A DNA stretch of 64,000 bases from CAWJAP01 sp963834365. Its GTDB lineage: Bacteria > Acidobacteriota > Vicinamibacteria > Vicinamibacterales > Vicinamibacteraceae. Shown in pieces: positions 27,705 through 37,638 of the stretch. How positions within the stretch are numbered: position 1 is the first letter of the stretch; each line of letters opens with the position of its first letter. Location of the stretch: NCBI GenBank assembly GCA_963834365.1, contig CAWIBS010000009.1:186001-250000 (forward strand). Reading direction: 5' to 3'. The notes under the pieces were generated by a model, which saw only the letters and a program-made list of their open reading frames with translations, searched no databases and had not been told where the DNA came from. A program made the translations under genes and the position numbers.

Positions 27705-28163
27705 GTGATCGACAGGGCACTCGCGGGCTTCCTCGAAGAGGGTCTCGGCATTCACCTCGGCACCCGCAACGAGCGTCACGAGCCCAACGGCGTGCGGGCA
27801 GTGGCCGTCAAGGTGGACGCGGACGGGATGCATTTCGTCGTCTATGTCCCGAAGGTGGCCGCTCGCCGCGTCCTGCCCGACCTCGAGTCGAACGGCCAGG
27901 CTGCCGTCGCGTTCGCGCGACCGATCGACGACCGGGCGTGTCAGGTGAAAGGGTTCTTCACCGGCGCGCGCGCCGCCAGGCGCAGCGAGCGGGCGTTCGT
28001 CGAGGCGCAGCGCGCCGGCTTCCTCGACAACCTCGAACGGATCGGCATCCCCCGCGCCGTCTTCGCCAGCTGGATCGTCTGGCCGGCGGTCGCGATCCGG
28101 CTGCGTCAGACGGCCCTCTTCACGCAGACGCCGGGCGCGGATGCGGGAGCGCCGCTCGCATGA
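27705..28163 (+). CDS. Pyridoxamine 5'-phosphate oxidase-like flavin-binding protein
   Basis: 152 residues from a GTG. The split-barrel fold of the PNPOx/FMN-binding family is suggested by LGTRNERHEPNGVRAVAVKV, HFVVYVPKVAARRVLPDLES, GQAAVAFARPIDDRACQVKGFF and a C-terminal helical WIVWPAVAIRL segment. Members bind FMN, F420 or heme, and many are not true PNP oxidases. The last four bases (ATGA) overlap the start of the next gene, which begins with another PNPOx-like domain, so the two probably act together. Confidence 0.75.
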   Translation: MIDRALAGFLEEGLGIHLGTRNERHEPNGVRAVAVKVDADGMHFVVYVPKVAARRVLPDLESNGQAAVAFARPIDDRACQVKGFFTGARAARRSERAFVEAQRAGFLDNLERIGIPRAVFASWIVWPAVAIRLRQTALFTQTPGADAGAPLA

Positions 28164-29554
28164 GCGTGCCGCTCGAGACGCTGGCCACCTGCTTTCAGGG
28201 ATTGCTGCCGGCGCAGCTGTTCACGTGCTCGAGCGACGGCATCCCCAATGCCGCCTACCTGAGTCACGTCGACTACGTGGACAGCTCGCACGTGGCGCTG
28301 TCGTTCCAGTTCTTCAACAAGAGCCGCCGGAACATCGCCGAGAACCCTCATGCGCTGGTGACGATGCTCGATCCCGATACCGGCCTGGGCTGGCAGCTCC
28401 GGCTGCGGTACGTGCGGTCGGAGACCTCGGGTCCGCTGTTCGAACGCATGGCGCTCCGCATCGAAGCGATTGCGTCGTACTGCGGGTTGAAGGGGATCTT
28501 CAAGCTGCGTGCGGCGGACGTCTACGAGGTGCGATCGATCGACCCGGCGCCGGAGGAAGGCGCCCATGCGGCCAGCCGTCGCGGCGGCAGCACCCCTCGC
28601 GTCAGGACCCCGGACCCCGTGTTCACCGTGCGCGCGCTGCAGGACTTCGCCGAACGGATCCATCGCGCCGACTCGCTGGAGTCGCTCGTGGACTCCACGC
28701 TCGCGGGCCTCGAGGACAGCTTTGGCTTCAAGCAGTCGATGATCCTCGTGCCGACCGAGGAGGACGGCGTCCTCGTGACCATCGCGACGCGCGGCTATCC
28801 GACGAGCGGGGCGGGCGCGGAAGTGCGGTTCGGCGAGGGTATCGGCGGCATGGTGGCCGAAGCCCGCAAGCCGATCCGGATCTCCGGGCTGCTGCGCGGC
28901 ATGCTCTACGCCCTGGCCATGCACAAGGCCGCCGAGCATCCCGAGGCGCGCCGCGCGTGCATCCCCGTGCCCGGTCTGCCCAATCCGGAGAGCCAGCTGG
29001 GCGTGCCGTTGCTCGTGCGCGACGAGCTCGTCGGCGTGTTGTGCCTCGAGAGCGAGACGCCATACCGCTTTCACGAAGAGGACAAGGCGTCGATCGAGCT
29101 GCTCGGGAGCTATCTGGCGATCGCGATTCAGAACATGCAGCTGCAGGAGCGGTCCGCCGACGCCCTGGCGGAGCCGGCACCGCCCGCACCGGCACGGCAG
29201 GCCGTGGCCGCGCCGAGCCCGCAGTCGGGTCCGCGCCGTGAGATCGTGTACTACGGCGCCGACGAGTGCATTCTCGTTGACGGCGAATACCTGATTCGCA
29301 GTCTTCCCGCGCGTATTCTCTGGCGGCTGCTGAGCTCCTACGACGCGGCCGGCCGCGTGGAGTTCACCAACCGCGAGCTGCGGCTCGACAAGTCACTGAA
29401 CCTGCCCGAGTGGAAGGACAACCTGGAGAGCCGGCTGCTGCTGCTGCGCCGCCGCCTCGAGCTGAAGCTCCCGGACATCCGACTCGTGCCGCGCGCGCGG
29501 GGCCGATTCGCGCTTCAGGTCTCGTGCGGCATCCGGTTGACCACCCGGCCCTGA
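28160..29554 (+). CDS. PNPOx-like + GAF + C-terminal winged-helix-like regulator
   Basis: 464 residues. Residues 1-130 form a pyridoxamine-phosphate-oxidase-like flavin-binding domain (SSDGIPNAAYLSHVDYVDSS, LSFQFFNKSRRNI, ALVTMLDPDTGLGWQLRLRY). Residues about 165-330 are a GAF domain (LVDSTLAGLEDSFGFKQSMI, GEGIGGMVAEARKPIRI, LGVPLLVRDELVGVLCLES). After an Ala/Pro linker, residues about 365-464 (EIVYYGADECILVDGEYLIR, ILWRLLSSYDAAGRVEFTNREL, LESRLLLLRRRLELKLPDIRL) resemble a response-regulator-type winged helix. The combination suggests a soluble redox- or ligand-sensing transcription factor. It is translationally coupled to the PNPOx gene before it. The DNA-binding assignment is inference. Confidence 0.78.
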   Translation: MSVPLETLATCFQGLLPAQLFTCSSDGIPNAAYLSHVDYVDSSHVALSFQFFNKSRRNIAENPHALVTMLDPDTGLGWQLRLRYVRSETSGPLFERMALRIEAIASYCGLKGIFKLRAADVYEVRSIDPAPEEGAHAASRRGGSTPRVRTPDPVFTVRALQDFAERIHRADSLESLVDSTLAGLEDSFGFKQSMILVPTEEDGVLVTIATRGYPTSGAGAEVRFGEGIGGMVAEARKPIRISGLLRGMLYALAMHKAAEHPEARRACIPVPGLPNPESQLGVPLLVRDELVGVLCLESETPYRFHEEDKASIELLGSYLAIAIQNMQLQERSADALAEPAPPAPARQAVAAPSPQSGPRREIVYYGADECILVDGEYLIRSLPARILWRLLSSYDAAGRVEFTNRELRLDKSLNLPEWKDNLESRLLLLRRRLELKLPDIRLVPRARGRFALQVSCGIRLTTRP

Positions 29555-29634
29555 AGGAGGAGGGTCGAAGGAGGACGGAGGACGTCGAGCCGCTTGACAC
29601 TCGGTTGTCTGACGAATGTCCTCCAACCGCGGGT

Positions 29635-30042
29635 CTACTTCCAGCCGCTCGACTTACGCGTGAACCTCGCGGGAAGCGCCGGCTTGCGCTCCCCTGCCGG
29701 TTCGGGCTCGCGCTCGGCCGCGGCAATCTCGCGCTCGAGGTCGTCGTCGTTCGGCAGCCCCGCCAACTGGTCCACGAACATCAGGGAGTGCTGCGACGGG
29801 ATCTCGAACCGCTTGCCGCAGGTCTTGCACGTCACCTCATCGTCCAGCCGCAGCAGGTAGTCGCGGAGCTTCGCGAACTTCGCCCGATCGCTGTCGTCGG
29901 CGCCGGCCGGCGGTCTGTCCTTCTTGGAGCGCCGCACCCAGCGAATGCCGTAGTCGCCGGTCCGCCGGCACTTGGGGCATTGATACTTGCCCTGGCGCGT
30001 TTCCGATTTCTCGGTGAAGAAGGCACGTTCGTCGAGAGCCAT
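29635..30042 (-). CDS. Small zinc-ribbon-like protein of unknown function
   Basis: 135 residues from the ATG at 30042 (MALDERAFFTEK). Two CxxC pairs, CPKC near residue 21 and CKTC near 72, with a basic stretch between them (RWVRRSKKDRP), suggest one zinc-binding site formed by both pairs. The C-terminus is charged (DDDLEREIAAAEREPEPAGE) and probably disordered. No known family is recognised with confidence. It is convergent with the PNPOx-GAF regulator (80-base gap), so not part of that operon. Confidence 0.6.
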   Translation of the reverse strand: MALDERAFFTEKSETRQGKYQCPKCRRTGDYGIRWVRRSKKDRPPAGADDSDRAKFAKLRDYLLRLDDEVTCKTCGKRFEIPSQHSLMFVDQLAGLPNDDDLEREIAAAEREPEPAGERKPALPARFTRKSSGWK

Positions 30043-30300
30043 GATTCCATGGTAGCAACGAACCGCACAGCCGGAGCCGGGCGCCCGGCCGGCGAATGGC
30101 CGGTCATCCACCTCAGTTCCGGCCTAGGATCTAGAGACGGATTTCCGTCAGTTCCGCCGCCGCACGGCCAGATGACCGGCACCTCGACTATTCGCGAGCC
30201 GGCGAATGGGCGGCTTCTCCGGTGGCCAGGACTTTGCAGTTCCGTGCAGCGGGCGCCGGCAGCCGGACCCGCGGTGCTGCTTTGATGGGCATCGGCCGAT

Positions 30301-31332
30301 ATGCAGGCAGACCGTCGAACAGGAGAAAGGGTCCCGGTGCGGTTTCCCAGTCTGGTGGCAGGTAGCCTGGCCGCGAGCCTCACCCTCGCGTCGACGTCCC
30401 CTGGTCTCGCGCAGGCTCAGCCCGCGCCGACCTTCAAGACCGCAATCGATCTCGTGTCGGTGACGGCGGTCGTGCGAGACGAGCGGGGACGCTCGGTCCG
30501 GAACCTCACCCGAGGCGACTTCGAGGTCTACGAGCATGGCAGGCCGCGATCCATCGTCGACTTCAAGGTCAGCGATCAGGGCCCGGTCAGCCTGGCGATC
30601 CTGATGGACGCGAGCGGCAGCATGCGGGTGGGCGCCCAGCTCGATGCCAGTCGTCGCGCCGTCGAGCACGTCCTGAGCTGGCTGCAGCCCCAGGCCGACG
30701 AGCTGAGCCTCTTTTCCTTCGACCGCGATCTCCGGCAGGAAGTGCCGTTCACCCGGGACGTGGAGCGGGTCCGGGCCGGGCTCCACAAGATCGACGCCGC
30801 CGGCATGACCTCCCTGTACGACGCGATCAGCAAGACGGCCCAGACGCTCGCCGACCGGCCGTCACCTCGCCGCGCCGTGATTGTCATTACCGACGGGATC
30901 GACACGAGCAGCGCGCTGACCGCGTCGGAGGTGTCCGGCATCGCGAGCGCGATTGACGTGCCGGTCTACGTCATTGCCGTCCTGTCGCCGCTCGACCATC
31001 CCGGCACCGACTACGCGGTGCCGAGCGCCTCGGACTCACCGGTCGCGACCCATCTCACGAACCTCGCGTACTGGACCGGTGGCGAGCTGATCATGGCGAG
31101 CACGCCCGCGCACGCCAGCCTCGCAGCGCGCGCGATCATCACCGAGCTGCGCCATCAGTATCTGCTCGCATTCGAAGCCTCTCAGCGCCCGGGCTGGTAC
31201 GCGTTGGACGTGCGGACCCGTCGCTCCGACCTCACCGTGCGCGCCCGCAGCGGCTACTTCGCCGCCGGCAACGGCCCGGCGCCGAAATGGAGCAGCCCGC
31301 TCGCGCCGCGCGGGCTTGGCTCCCGCCAGTAA
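30301..31332 (+). CDS. VWFA-related acidobacterial-domain protein
   Basis: 343 residues with signal peptide (SLVAGSLAASLTLASTSPGLAQA). A short beta-domain (IDLVSVTAVVRDERGRSVRN, FEVYEHGRPRSIVDF) precedes a von Willebrand factor A domain with the MIDAS motif DASGS at 103-107, the threonine in AGMTSLYDA and the aspartate in VIVITDGIDTS. This order matches the VWFA-related family (TIGR03436) that is expanded in Acidobacteria. It is exported; probable role is metal-dependent protein binding at the cell surface. The ATG at 30301 lacks a clear ribosome site; a GTG at 30337 is an alternative start. Confidence 0.85.
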   Translation: MQADRRTGERVPVRFPSLVAGSLAASLTLASTSPGLAQAQPAPTFKTAIDLVSVTAVVRDERGRSVRNLTRGDFEVYEHGRPRSIVDFKVSDQGPVSLAILMDASGSMRVGAQLDASRRAVEHVLSWLQPQADELSLFSFDRDLRQEVPFTRDVERVRAGLHKIDAAGMTSLYDAISKTAQTLADRPSPRRAVIVITDGIDTSSALTASEVSGIASAIDVPVYVIAVLSPLDHPGTDYAVPSASDSPVATHLTNLAYWTGGELIMASTPAHASLAARAIITELRHQYLLAFEASQRPGWYALDVRTRRSDLTVRARSGYFAAGNGPAPKWSSPLAPRGLGSRQ

Positions 31333-31410
31333 ATCGATCACCCTCGAAGTCCGTCACGGTCACGTCGCCTACGTGTCGTACATGTACGAACCGCACGCAC
31401 GCGTCGTAGT

Positions 31411-31428
31411 GTCCGGCTTCAGCCGGAC
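31411..31428. repeat. REP-like hairpin
   Basis: One copy of GTCCGGCTTCAGCCGGAC preceded by GTAGT, in the 110-base gap between the convergent ends of the VWA gene and the GloVer repeat gene. Confidence 0.75.
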
Positions 31429-31442
31429 CACTGCCGCTTCAC

Positions 31443-34400
31443 CTATGGAATCGGCGTGGCGAGCGCGTTGGTGCCCGCCGACCACAGCACCCCGCCGACA
31501 CTGGCATACATCGCCCGCTCCACGACCAGCGGCACGGGCGCGAGGCCCATGCTCTCGACCACGATGCCGAAGCGGCGGTTGGCCGCGGTCGGAAAGTGCG
31601 ACCCGATCGGCACGTTCGTCCGGCTGTGCGGCGCGACATCGTAGACGTTCCAGGCCGCGCTGCCGTCCTCGAAGCGGAGCGACACCAGCGCCCGTCCGCT
31701 CGACGCGCCGGGATTGGCGATGAGCACGTAGGTCTCGGTCTGGTCGGCGCCGCCGACTTCGCCTTCGGCCAGCGCCCATCGCGTGGCCATGCTCGTCGCG
31801 CCGGGTGAGTTGTGCGCTTCGTACCAGTAGTCGGCGGAGGTCTCCGGTCCGGGCCACCACATCGCACGCTCGACGATGATCGGCGCCTGGTTCGTCGATC
31901 GCACCGTCGTCGAGACGGCAACGTTGGCCAGGAGCTTCTGCCCGGACCCCGCCGGCAACTCTTCATCGTCCACCCAGATCGTGAAGCGCGAGTTCGCCGC
32001 CACCGTGTACACCTTCGTGAGAATCCCGCCGCCGAGCAACAGGTACTCCACCGTGATCTCGGCGGGCACGTCATTCGGATTGGCGACCAGGACGAACAGA
32101 TCGAAGAACGGACCGGTCGCTCCTTCCGCAAGGAACCACTCGAGCGCCGGGGCGGTGACGCCGGCGCTGCCGTGCCCGGCGACGAACGGCTGGCCCGGGC
32201 GGTTCCAATACATCGCACGCTCCGCGATGATGGGCGCCGAAGCGGTGATCACGGCCGACACGTCAGTGCTCTCGACGCCATCCTGCTCATCGACCGCAAT
32301 CGTCGTGCGGCTGTTCGGCCCGAGGGTGTACGTCCGGGTGATTGGAGCGCCCGACGGCCGCAGGTACCGGACGGTCGCCGCGGTTGGCGTCGAGTGCGGG
32401 TTCTGCAGGAGGTAGAAGAGCGTGAAGTCTCCCGAGGTGGACCCTTCCGCGAGATACCACGTCTGCGCGGGCGAGCCCAGAGCGGTTTCCGCGTGGCTGC
32501 CGTAGCCACTCGCGTCCCAGCTCATTGTCCGATCGAGCGTGACGAGCGCGTCCGACTCGAGCACCATCGAGAAGCTGGCACCCGCCAGGCCAGGCAGCGT
32601 CTCGCCATCGATCGTCCGGCGCGACAGCGGCGGCACGATCAGCCGGTGCGGCACGACCCTGCCCTCGTCTGTGAGGAAGCGCGCAAGCACAGTCGCCTCC
32701 TGCATGCCCGGATTGAGGAGGGCATAGCGGGTGCGGAAGAACGCGTTGGTCACGCCCTCGGCCATATACCGCGTGACGAATCCGCGAGGATGCGTGCCGG
32801 CGGCCGACTCCTCCAGGTTCCTGCGCCCGTCGCCGTCCGGATCCGCGAGCGCTCCGTCCACGTCCGCGGCCGACGAAGGGTTCAGCCCGAAGGTGGTCTC
32901 CCAGCTGTTCGCGAGCCCGTCGTTGTCGGTGTCGAGCGCCGGCGGCGCTCCGGCGGCAGACACACGGAAGACGAGTCCGCCTCCCGCCACGCCGTTGGTC
33001 GTCACGCCATAGAGCAGGCCGTCCGGACCCGCGACGAGCGGCGCGGTGGGTCTCCCTTCGGCACTGCTGAACGTATGGAGGCGTGCGAGCTCGCGTGTCG
33101 AAGGATCGAAGCGGACCAGCGTCGGCGACAGCGAACTGATGAACCCGTAGAGCATGCCGTCCGGCGCCGCGGTCAGATAGTCGATGCGCTCGCCCACCGG
33201 AAGCGTGTAGACAGGCTCGGTCGCGCCAGTGGCCGGTTGAATCGCCAGGATTTGCTGACTCGGACTGGCGAGCGCGCGAAACGTGACGTAGAGCACGCTG
33301 CCGGCGCTCACCGGCTTGCCGATATCCGTGCCGGCCAGCGGGGCGAACGCCTGATAGCTGTCCGTCACTGGATCGACGCTGAAGATCGAGGGGTTACTGC
33401 GAACGATGAAGCGTATCAGTTCCAAATCGAGCCGCGACCCATAGAGCCGTCCGTCGCTGGCCAGCTCGAGCTCCGAGATGGTCGACAAGCTGGTGAGCAA
33501 CGGTAGATCGGCGACGACACTGGTAGTGCTGGTCTGCGGATGGAACCGATAGATCCGGGCGATCAGGCTCCCCCGCTGAATGCCGTACAAGCGGCCGTTC
33601 GGCGCCCGCACGAGCCCGCCGAGCGTAAACGGCCCCTGATCGGGCGTCGGGGGCGGCACGAGCGCCGTGGTGGCGACGCCGGTCGCCGGATCTATCCTGA
33701 TGATGCGGCTCTCGCCGGGCGTCGGACTGTAGGGCGTCGCACTGTAGTACGACGAGGTCCCGTACAGGAATCCATCACCGCCGGAGACGAGCCCGGAGTT
33801 CGCAGCGCTCTGATAGGCCGTCAGGGGCGGGCCAGGCATGGCCCCCAATCTCGTCAAACCACCGGTCGCCGGATCGAGCCGATAGACCTCGCCGCGTCCG
33901 CCCGCGCCTCCGGTGCTCGTCGTTCCATAGAGGAACCCGTCGGGCGCTGCGACGGGTGGCGTCGTAGGCGCCCAGCTCACGTCCAGCACCGTGAAGGCAT
34001 GCACGACGGTGAGTGCAAGTGGATCCGGAGCGGGACCGCGGCCCAGGGGATCGACGCGAAAGACCGTCCCGCCGGTACCAGGTCCTCCGCTCTCGGTCAC
34101 GCCGTAGAGAAGCCCGTCGCTCGTGAGCGTGAGGTCGCCCAGCAGGCCGGCGCCAGTCGTCGGCGGGTCGAAGACCCGCAGCGTCGTGAACGTGACGCCG
34201 CCGCCAGGAAGTCTCGCCAGCCGGTAGATCGTGCCGCCGTCGCCCGCGAGCCCGGAAAGCGTCGTGCCGTACAAGTGTCCGTCAGGCCCTTCGACCAGGC
34301 TCGTGAAGGGAGCCCGTCCATCCAGACCGTTCGAAGGCCGAAGCTTCGTACACCGTCGCCACGCCGCCGGTCGCAGGGTCGAGTCGGTAGATCGTGCCGG

Positions 34401-35212
34401 CATCCTCCGTCCCGCCTCGGAGCGTCGTGCCGTACAGGAAACCGTCCGTGCTTCGCGTCAGAGCCGACGTCGGGTCCCATCCGGCGGCACGGCTGAATTC
34501 GTGGACCGTCGTCACCGCGCCGGTGGCCCGATCGAGGCGATAAATCAACCCGCCGAAGCCGGGGGAGTTGCGCGTCGTTCCGTAGAGGAAGCCGTTCGAC
34601 GCCTCGATCAGGCTGGCCGCAGGTCTGTCTCCCGTCGGTCCCGCCGCACTGAACGCATGAAGCGTTACGGCAGCATGCGTCACCGGGTTCACCCGATAGA
34701 CGACGCCACCGGCGCTCGGCCCGCCGCGTTCCGTCACCCCTTACAGCATCCCGTCGCTTGCCTGCATGACGCCGCCGGACGGGGACCACCCCGCGGCCTC
34801 CGCCGTGAACGCATGCAGTGTGGTCAGCGTGGGGGCGGCCGGATCGAAACGGAACAGGGTCCCCCGATTCGCCGAGCCTCCCTGCAGCGTCGTCCCATAC
34901 AGCGCGCCGTCGTTGCCCCGAATGAGACGGCTGTATGGATACCGGCCGTCAGCGAACCGGTGGACAACCGTCACCTGGCCGGCGGCAGTGACCCGATAGA
35001 TTCGTGCCGCCCGGACCTCCGACGGAGGTCGTGCCGTAAAGGCTGCCGTCGGTTCCCTGGACCAGGCCGCCGAGCGGGTGCCGCGGCGGGGTGTCGAACG
35101 CGTGCACGACCTGGACGGCCTGCGCGGAGACGACCGACGGAACCAGGAGCAGCAACGGGATCAGGCGTGGGAGTCTCACGCCCGGATCAACGTCAAACCG
35201 GTCTGATTTCAA
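31443..35212 (-). pseudogene. GloVer-type tandem repeat protein with C-terminal surface modules, interrupted
   Basis: Starts MKSDRFDVDP at 35212 with signal peptide (IPLLLLVPSVVSA). The N-terminal two thirds are choice-anchored tandem repeats (TIGR03803 type) built on YGTT..GG....GTIYRLDPATG. The C-terminal 440 residues contain about four copies of a roughly 110-residue module with signature FLAEGATGPFFDLFVLVANP ... ERAMYW, ending GTNALATPIP. The frame is broken three times: an extra A near 35000, an in-frame TAA at 34741-34743 where a Tyr codon is expected (DGML-stop-GVTERGG), and a one-base shift near 34325. The last 986 codons are open. Secreted, probably surface-bound; ligand unknown. Confidence 0.8.
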
Positions 35213-35270
35213 CGCCGCCGATGGACGAAGACCGGTACCGACGCCGGCCGACGCATCGATCCTGGCCGGT

Positions 35271-35781
35271 TCACACGAACCGGCGGTCGTCCGCCGACGG
35301 GCCGTACAGCGCCGGAACGGTCGCGCCGAGCAGCCGCAGGTAGACCGTCAGCTGGCCGCGATGGTGGGCCGCATGATTCAACGCGTCGCGAATGATGACG
35401 TGGCGCGGCAGTTCCATGACGACCTTGCCGCCGACGAGCAGCTTCCAGGGGGTCGTCAGGAACTCGTCGTTCGTCTTGCGCAGAGCGGCTCGCGCTTCCG
35501 CAGTCGTCTCCTCGAGGCCGGCGACGAGCTCGCCGGGCGAGTTCATGGGCTTGGGCTCGATATTTCGGACCGTCGGGCGGTGCGATATCCAGCTCGTTCA
35601 GCTCGATGGCCTTCGCGACCCACGACGGAATGAGCGCCACGAGCTGCGCGAGATATCCGAACGGCATCGAGCGCTCGTGCGGCTTCCAGTCGCCCTTTCC
35701 TTCCGGCACCTGCTCGAGCGCGCGTTTCGAACGGTCGAACTCGCGGTCGAGCTCCAACAGCAGCAGATCGGTCAACTGCAC
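35271..35781 (-). pseudogene. DinB-family protein, one-base frameshift
   Basis: Starts MQLTDLLLLELDREFDRSKR at 35781 and ends ALYGPSADDRRFV with the stop at 35271. The frame changes near 35564 at a run of three A; removing one gives a continuous 169-residue protein (DIAPPDGPNIEPKPMNSPGE across the join). The four-helix DinB/YfiT fold is indicated by HERSMPFGYLAQLVALIPSW and the metal-binding HAAHHRGQLTVYLRLLG. Family members are thiol-dependent metalloenzymes or damage-inducible proteins of uncertain role. Probably intact in the real genome. Confidence 0.75.
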
Positions 35782-35863
35782 GGGTTCCTCCTGTGATCAT
35801 CCGGCATCGGCATCAGGCGCGGATTCGTGTCAGCATACGCTCGGTCGGGATCAGGCCAGACGC

Positions 35864-35987
35864 CAGGGATCAGGGATCGGGGATCGCGAGCCAGGGCCAG
35901 GGATCGGCGACTAACGACCAGCGACCGGCCACAGGGCCGAAGTCTCGTCATGGCCCGCAGCCTGTAGCCCGTAGCCCGTAGCCTGAG
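35864..35987. repeat. Heptad tracts AGGGATC, GCGACCA and GTAGCCC types
   Basis: Three unit types follow one another: AGGGATC/GGGGATC, CGACCAG-type, and GTAGCCC/GTAGCCT (35961-35986). The tract lies between the divergent DinB and aminopeptidase genes. Its last unit runs into GAGGGAG, which serves as the ribosome binding site for the GTG at 35998. Confidence 0.75.
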
Positions 35988-35997
35988 GGAGTTCACC

Positions 35998-37485
35998 GTG
36001 CGACGACTGTTTTGTGCCCTGTTGGCTGTCTCGGTCCTCGGACCTGCGGTCCCGGCGCTGGCCGGCGAGCTGCAGGACGATCTGAAGGCCCGGCGCGCGC
36101 GCGTCAGGGAGACGCTCGGACCCGAGACGATGCTCATTCTGTGGAGCGCCGAGCCCAAGGTCTTCTCGCGCGACGTGGACTACGAGTTCCGGCAGGACCA
36201 CAACCTCTACTACCTGACCGGCATCGATCAGGAAGAGACCATCCTGGTCCTGATGCCCGGGAACCAGACGCGGAAGGACGTGCTCTTCATCCGCGATTCC
36301 AACCCCCGCCGCGAACACTGGGTGGGCCACTCGCTGACCCGCGAGGAGGCGACCGCCCAGAGCGGCATCGACACGATCTATTCGACGTCGCAGTTCGAGG
36401 GCTTCGTCGGCGCGATGCTGAGCGGCGTGGCGTTCGGCCAGCGCCGCAACACCTCGCAGGAATACGACGCCTTTTTCGCCGCGTTGAAGGGGGGCCGTGC
36501 CCGGCTGTCGCTCCTGCTCGGCCCGCGGCCCGGCCTCACCGGACCGCTGCCGGCTGTCTACGAGTTTGCAAACCGGGTCCGGGAGCGGTTCTTCGGCATC
36601 CGGATCGAGGATGGGACCGAGCTGCTGTCGAACCTGCGCCAGATCAAGACGCCGTACGAGCAGAAGGTGCTGACGAAGAGCGTCGAGATCTCGAACGAGG
36701 CGCACCTCGCCGCCATGCGGGCAACGCGGCCGGGGCGCTTCGAGTACGAGGTGGAGGCCGCGCTCGAACACGTCTACCTCGCGAGCGGCGCCATGACCTG
36801 GGGCTACCCCTCCATCGTCGGGAGCGGTCCGAACGCCACCGTGCTGCATTACTCGAAATCCAGCCGGCGCATGGAAGCCGGCGATCTCCTGCTCATCGAC
36901 GCGGCCGGGAGCTACGAGTATCAGACCGGCGACATCACGCGCACGTTCCCGGTGAGCGGCACGTTCACGGCGGTCCAGAAGGACCTCTACCGGATCGTGC
37001 TCGCGGCGCAGGAGGCGGCCATGCTGGCCGCGAAGGTCGGCAACAAGACGTCGGACATCGAGAAAGCCTCGGAGGCGGTGGTCAAGCAGGAGCTCCTGAA
37101 GCTCGGGCTCATCACCGATGCCGCCGGCGATCAGTTCCGCACCTGGTACACGCACGGCATCTGCCACTGGATCGGGATGGACGTGCACGACGTCGGCGAC
37201 TATCAGCGGCCGCTCGAGCCGGGCATGACGTTCGTCATCGAGCCGGGCCTCTACATCCGCGAGCAGGCGCTCGCCGATCTGCCGGACACGCCGGCGAACA
37301 AGGCGTTCGCCGACAAGGTGCGGCCCGCCGTCCAGAAGTACAAGGACATCGGCGTCCGGATCGAAGACTCGTTCCTCCTGACCGCCTCGGGGCTGACGCG
37401 GCTGTCGGCGAAGGTTCCGCGCACGATCGAGGAGATCGAGACCTTCATGAGGAAGGACGTGTCATCGACCGCCGCACGGCCGTGA
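35998..37485 (+). CDS. M24B metallopeptidase, Xaa-Pro aminopeptidase-like
   Basis: 495 residues from a GTG preceded by GAGGGAG. A signal peptide (LFCALLAVSVLGPAVPALAG) indicates export, unlike cytoplasmic PepP. The N-terminal creatinase-like domain (YEFRQDHNLYYLTGIDQEET) precedes the pita-bread domain. Metal ligands are visible in LLIDAAGSYEYQTGDITRTF (two Asp), GICHWIGMDVHDVG (His), VIEPGLYI (Glu) and VRIEDSFLLT (Glu). It removes N-terminal residues before proline from peptides, probably in the periplasm. The DinB-like gene downstream is convergent, and a double-hairpin repeat lies between. Confidence 0.9.
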   Translation: MRRLFCALLAVSVLGPAVPALAGELQDDLKARRARVRETLGPETMLILWSAEPKVFSRDVDYEFRQDHNLYYLTGIDQEETILVLMPGNQTRKDVLFIRDSNPRREHWVGHSLTREEATAQSGIDTIYSTSQFEGFVGAMLSGVAFGQRRNTSQEYDAFFAALKGGRARLSLLLGPRPGLTGPLPAVYEFANRVRERFFGIRIEDGTELLSNLRQIKTPYEQKVLTKSVEISNEAHLAAMRATRPGRFEYEVEAALEHVYLASGAMTWGYPSIVGSGPNATVLHYSKSSRRMEAGDLLLIDAAGSYEYQTGDITRTFPVSGTFTAVQKDLYRIVLAAQEAAMLAAKVGNKTSDIEKASEAVVKQELLKLGLITDAAGDQFRTWYTHGICHWIGMDVHDVGDYQRPLEPGMTFVIEPGLYIREQALADLPDTPANKAFADKVRPAVQKYKDIGVRIEDSFLLTASGLTRLSAKVPRTIEEIETFMRKDVSSTAARP

Positions 37486-37502
37486 CCCGTCAACGACGGG
37501 CC

Positions 37503-37609
37503 CGCCAAGGCGGCGCCGGGCTTCAGCCCGGCCAACGCGGGCCCGGGCAGGCCTGAAGGCCTGCGCCACATCACCAGCACAACTGAGCTCAGTCCGGCTG
37601 AAGCCGGAC
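37503..37609. repeat. Double-hairpin intergenic element (family B) plus REP-like hairpin
   Basis: Palindromes GCCGGGCTTCAGCCCGGC (37515-37532) and GCAGGCCTGAAGGCCTGC (37547-37564) form a unit repeated at 45.7 and 50.75 kb. A family A hairpin GTCCGGCTGAAGCCGGAC follows at 37592-37609. The element lies between convergent genes. Confidence 0.8.
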
Positions 37610-37638
37610 AGGACGTACACGCGTACACGCGTGAGCGT

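Noticed and set aside
36012..37556. 514-codon plus-strand frame overlapping the aminopeptidase
   Set aside because: It is out of frame with an M24 peptidase that shows all metal ligands.
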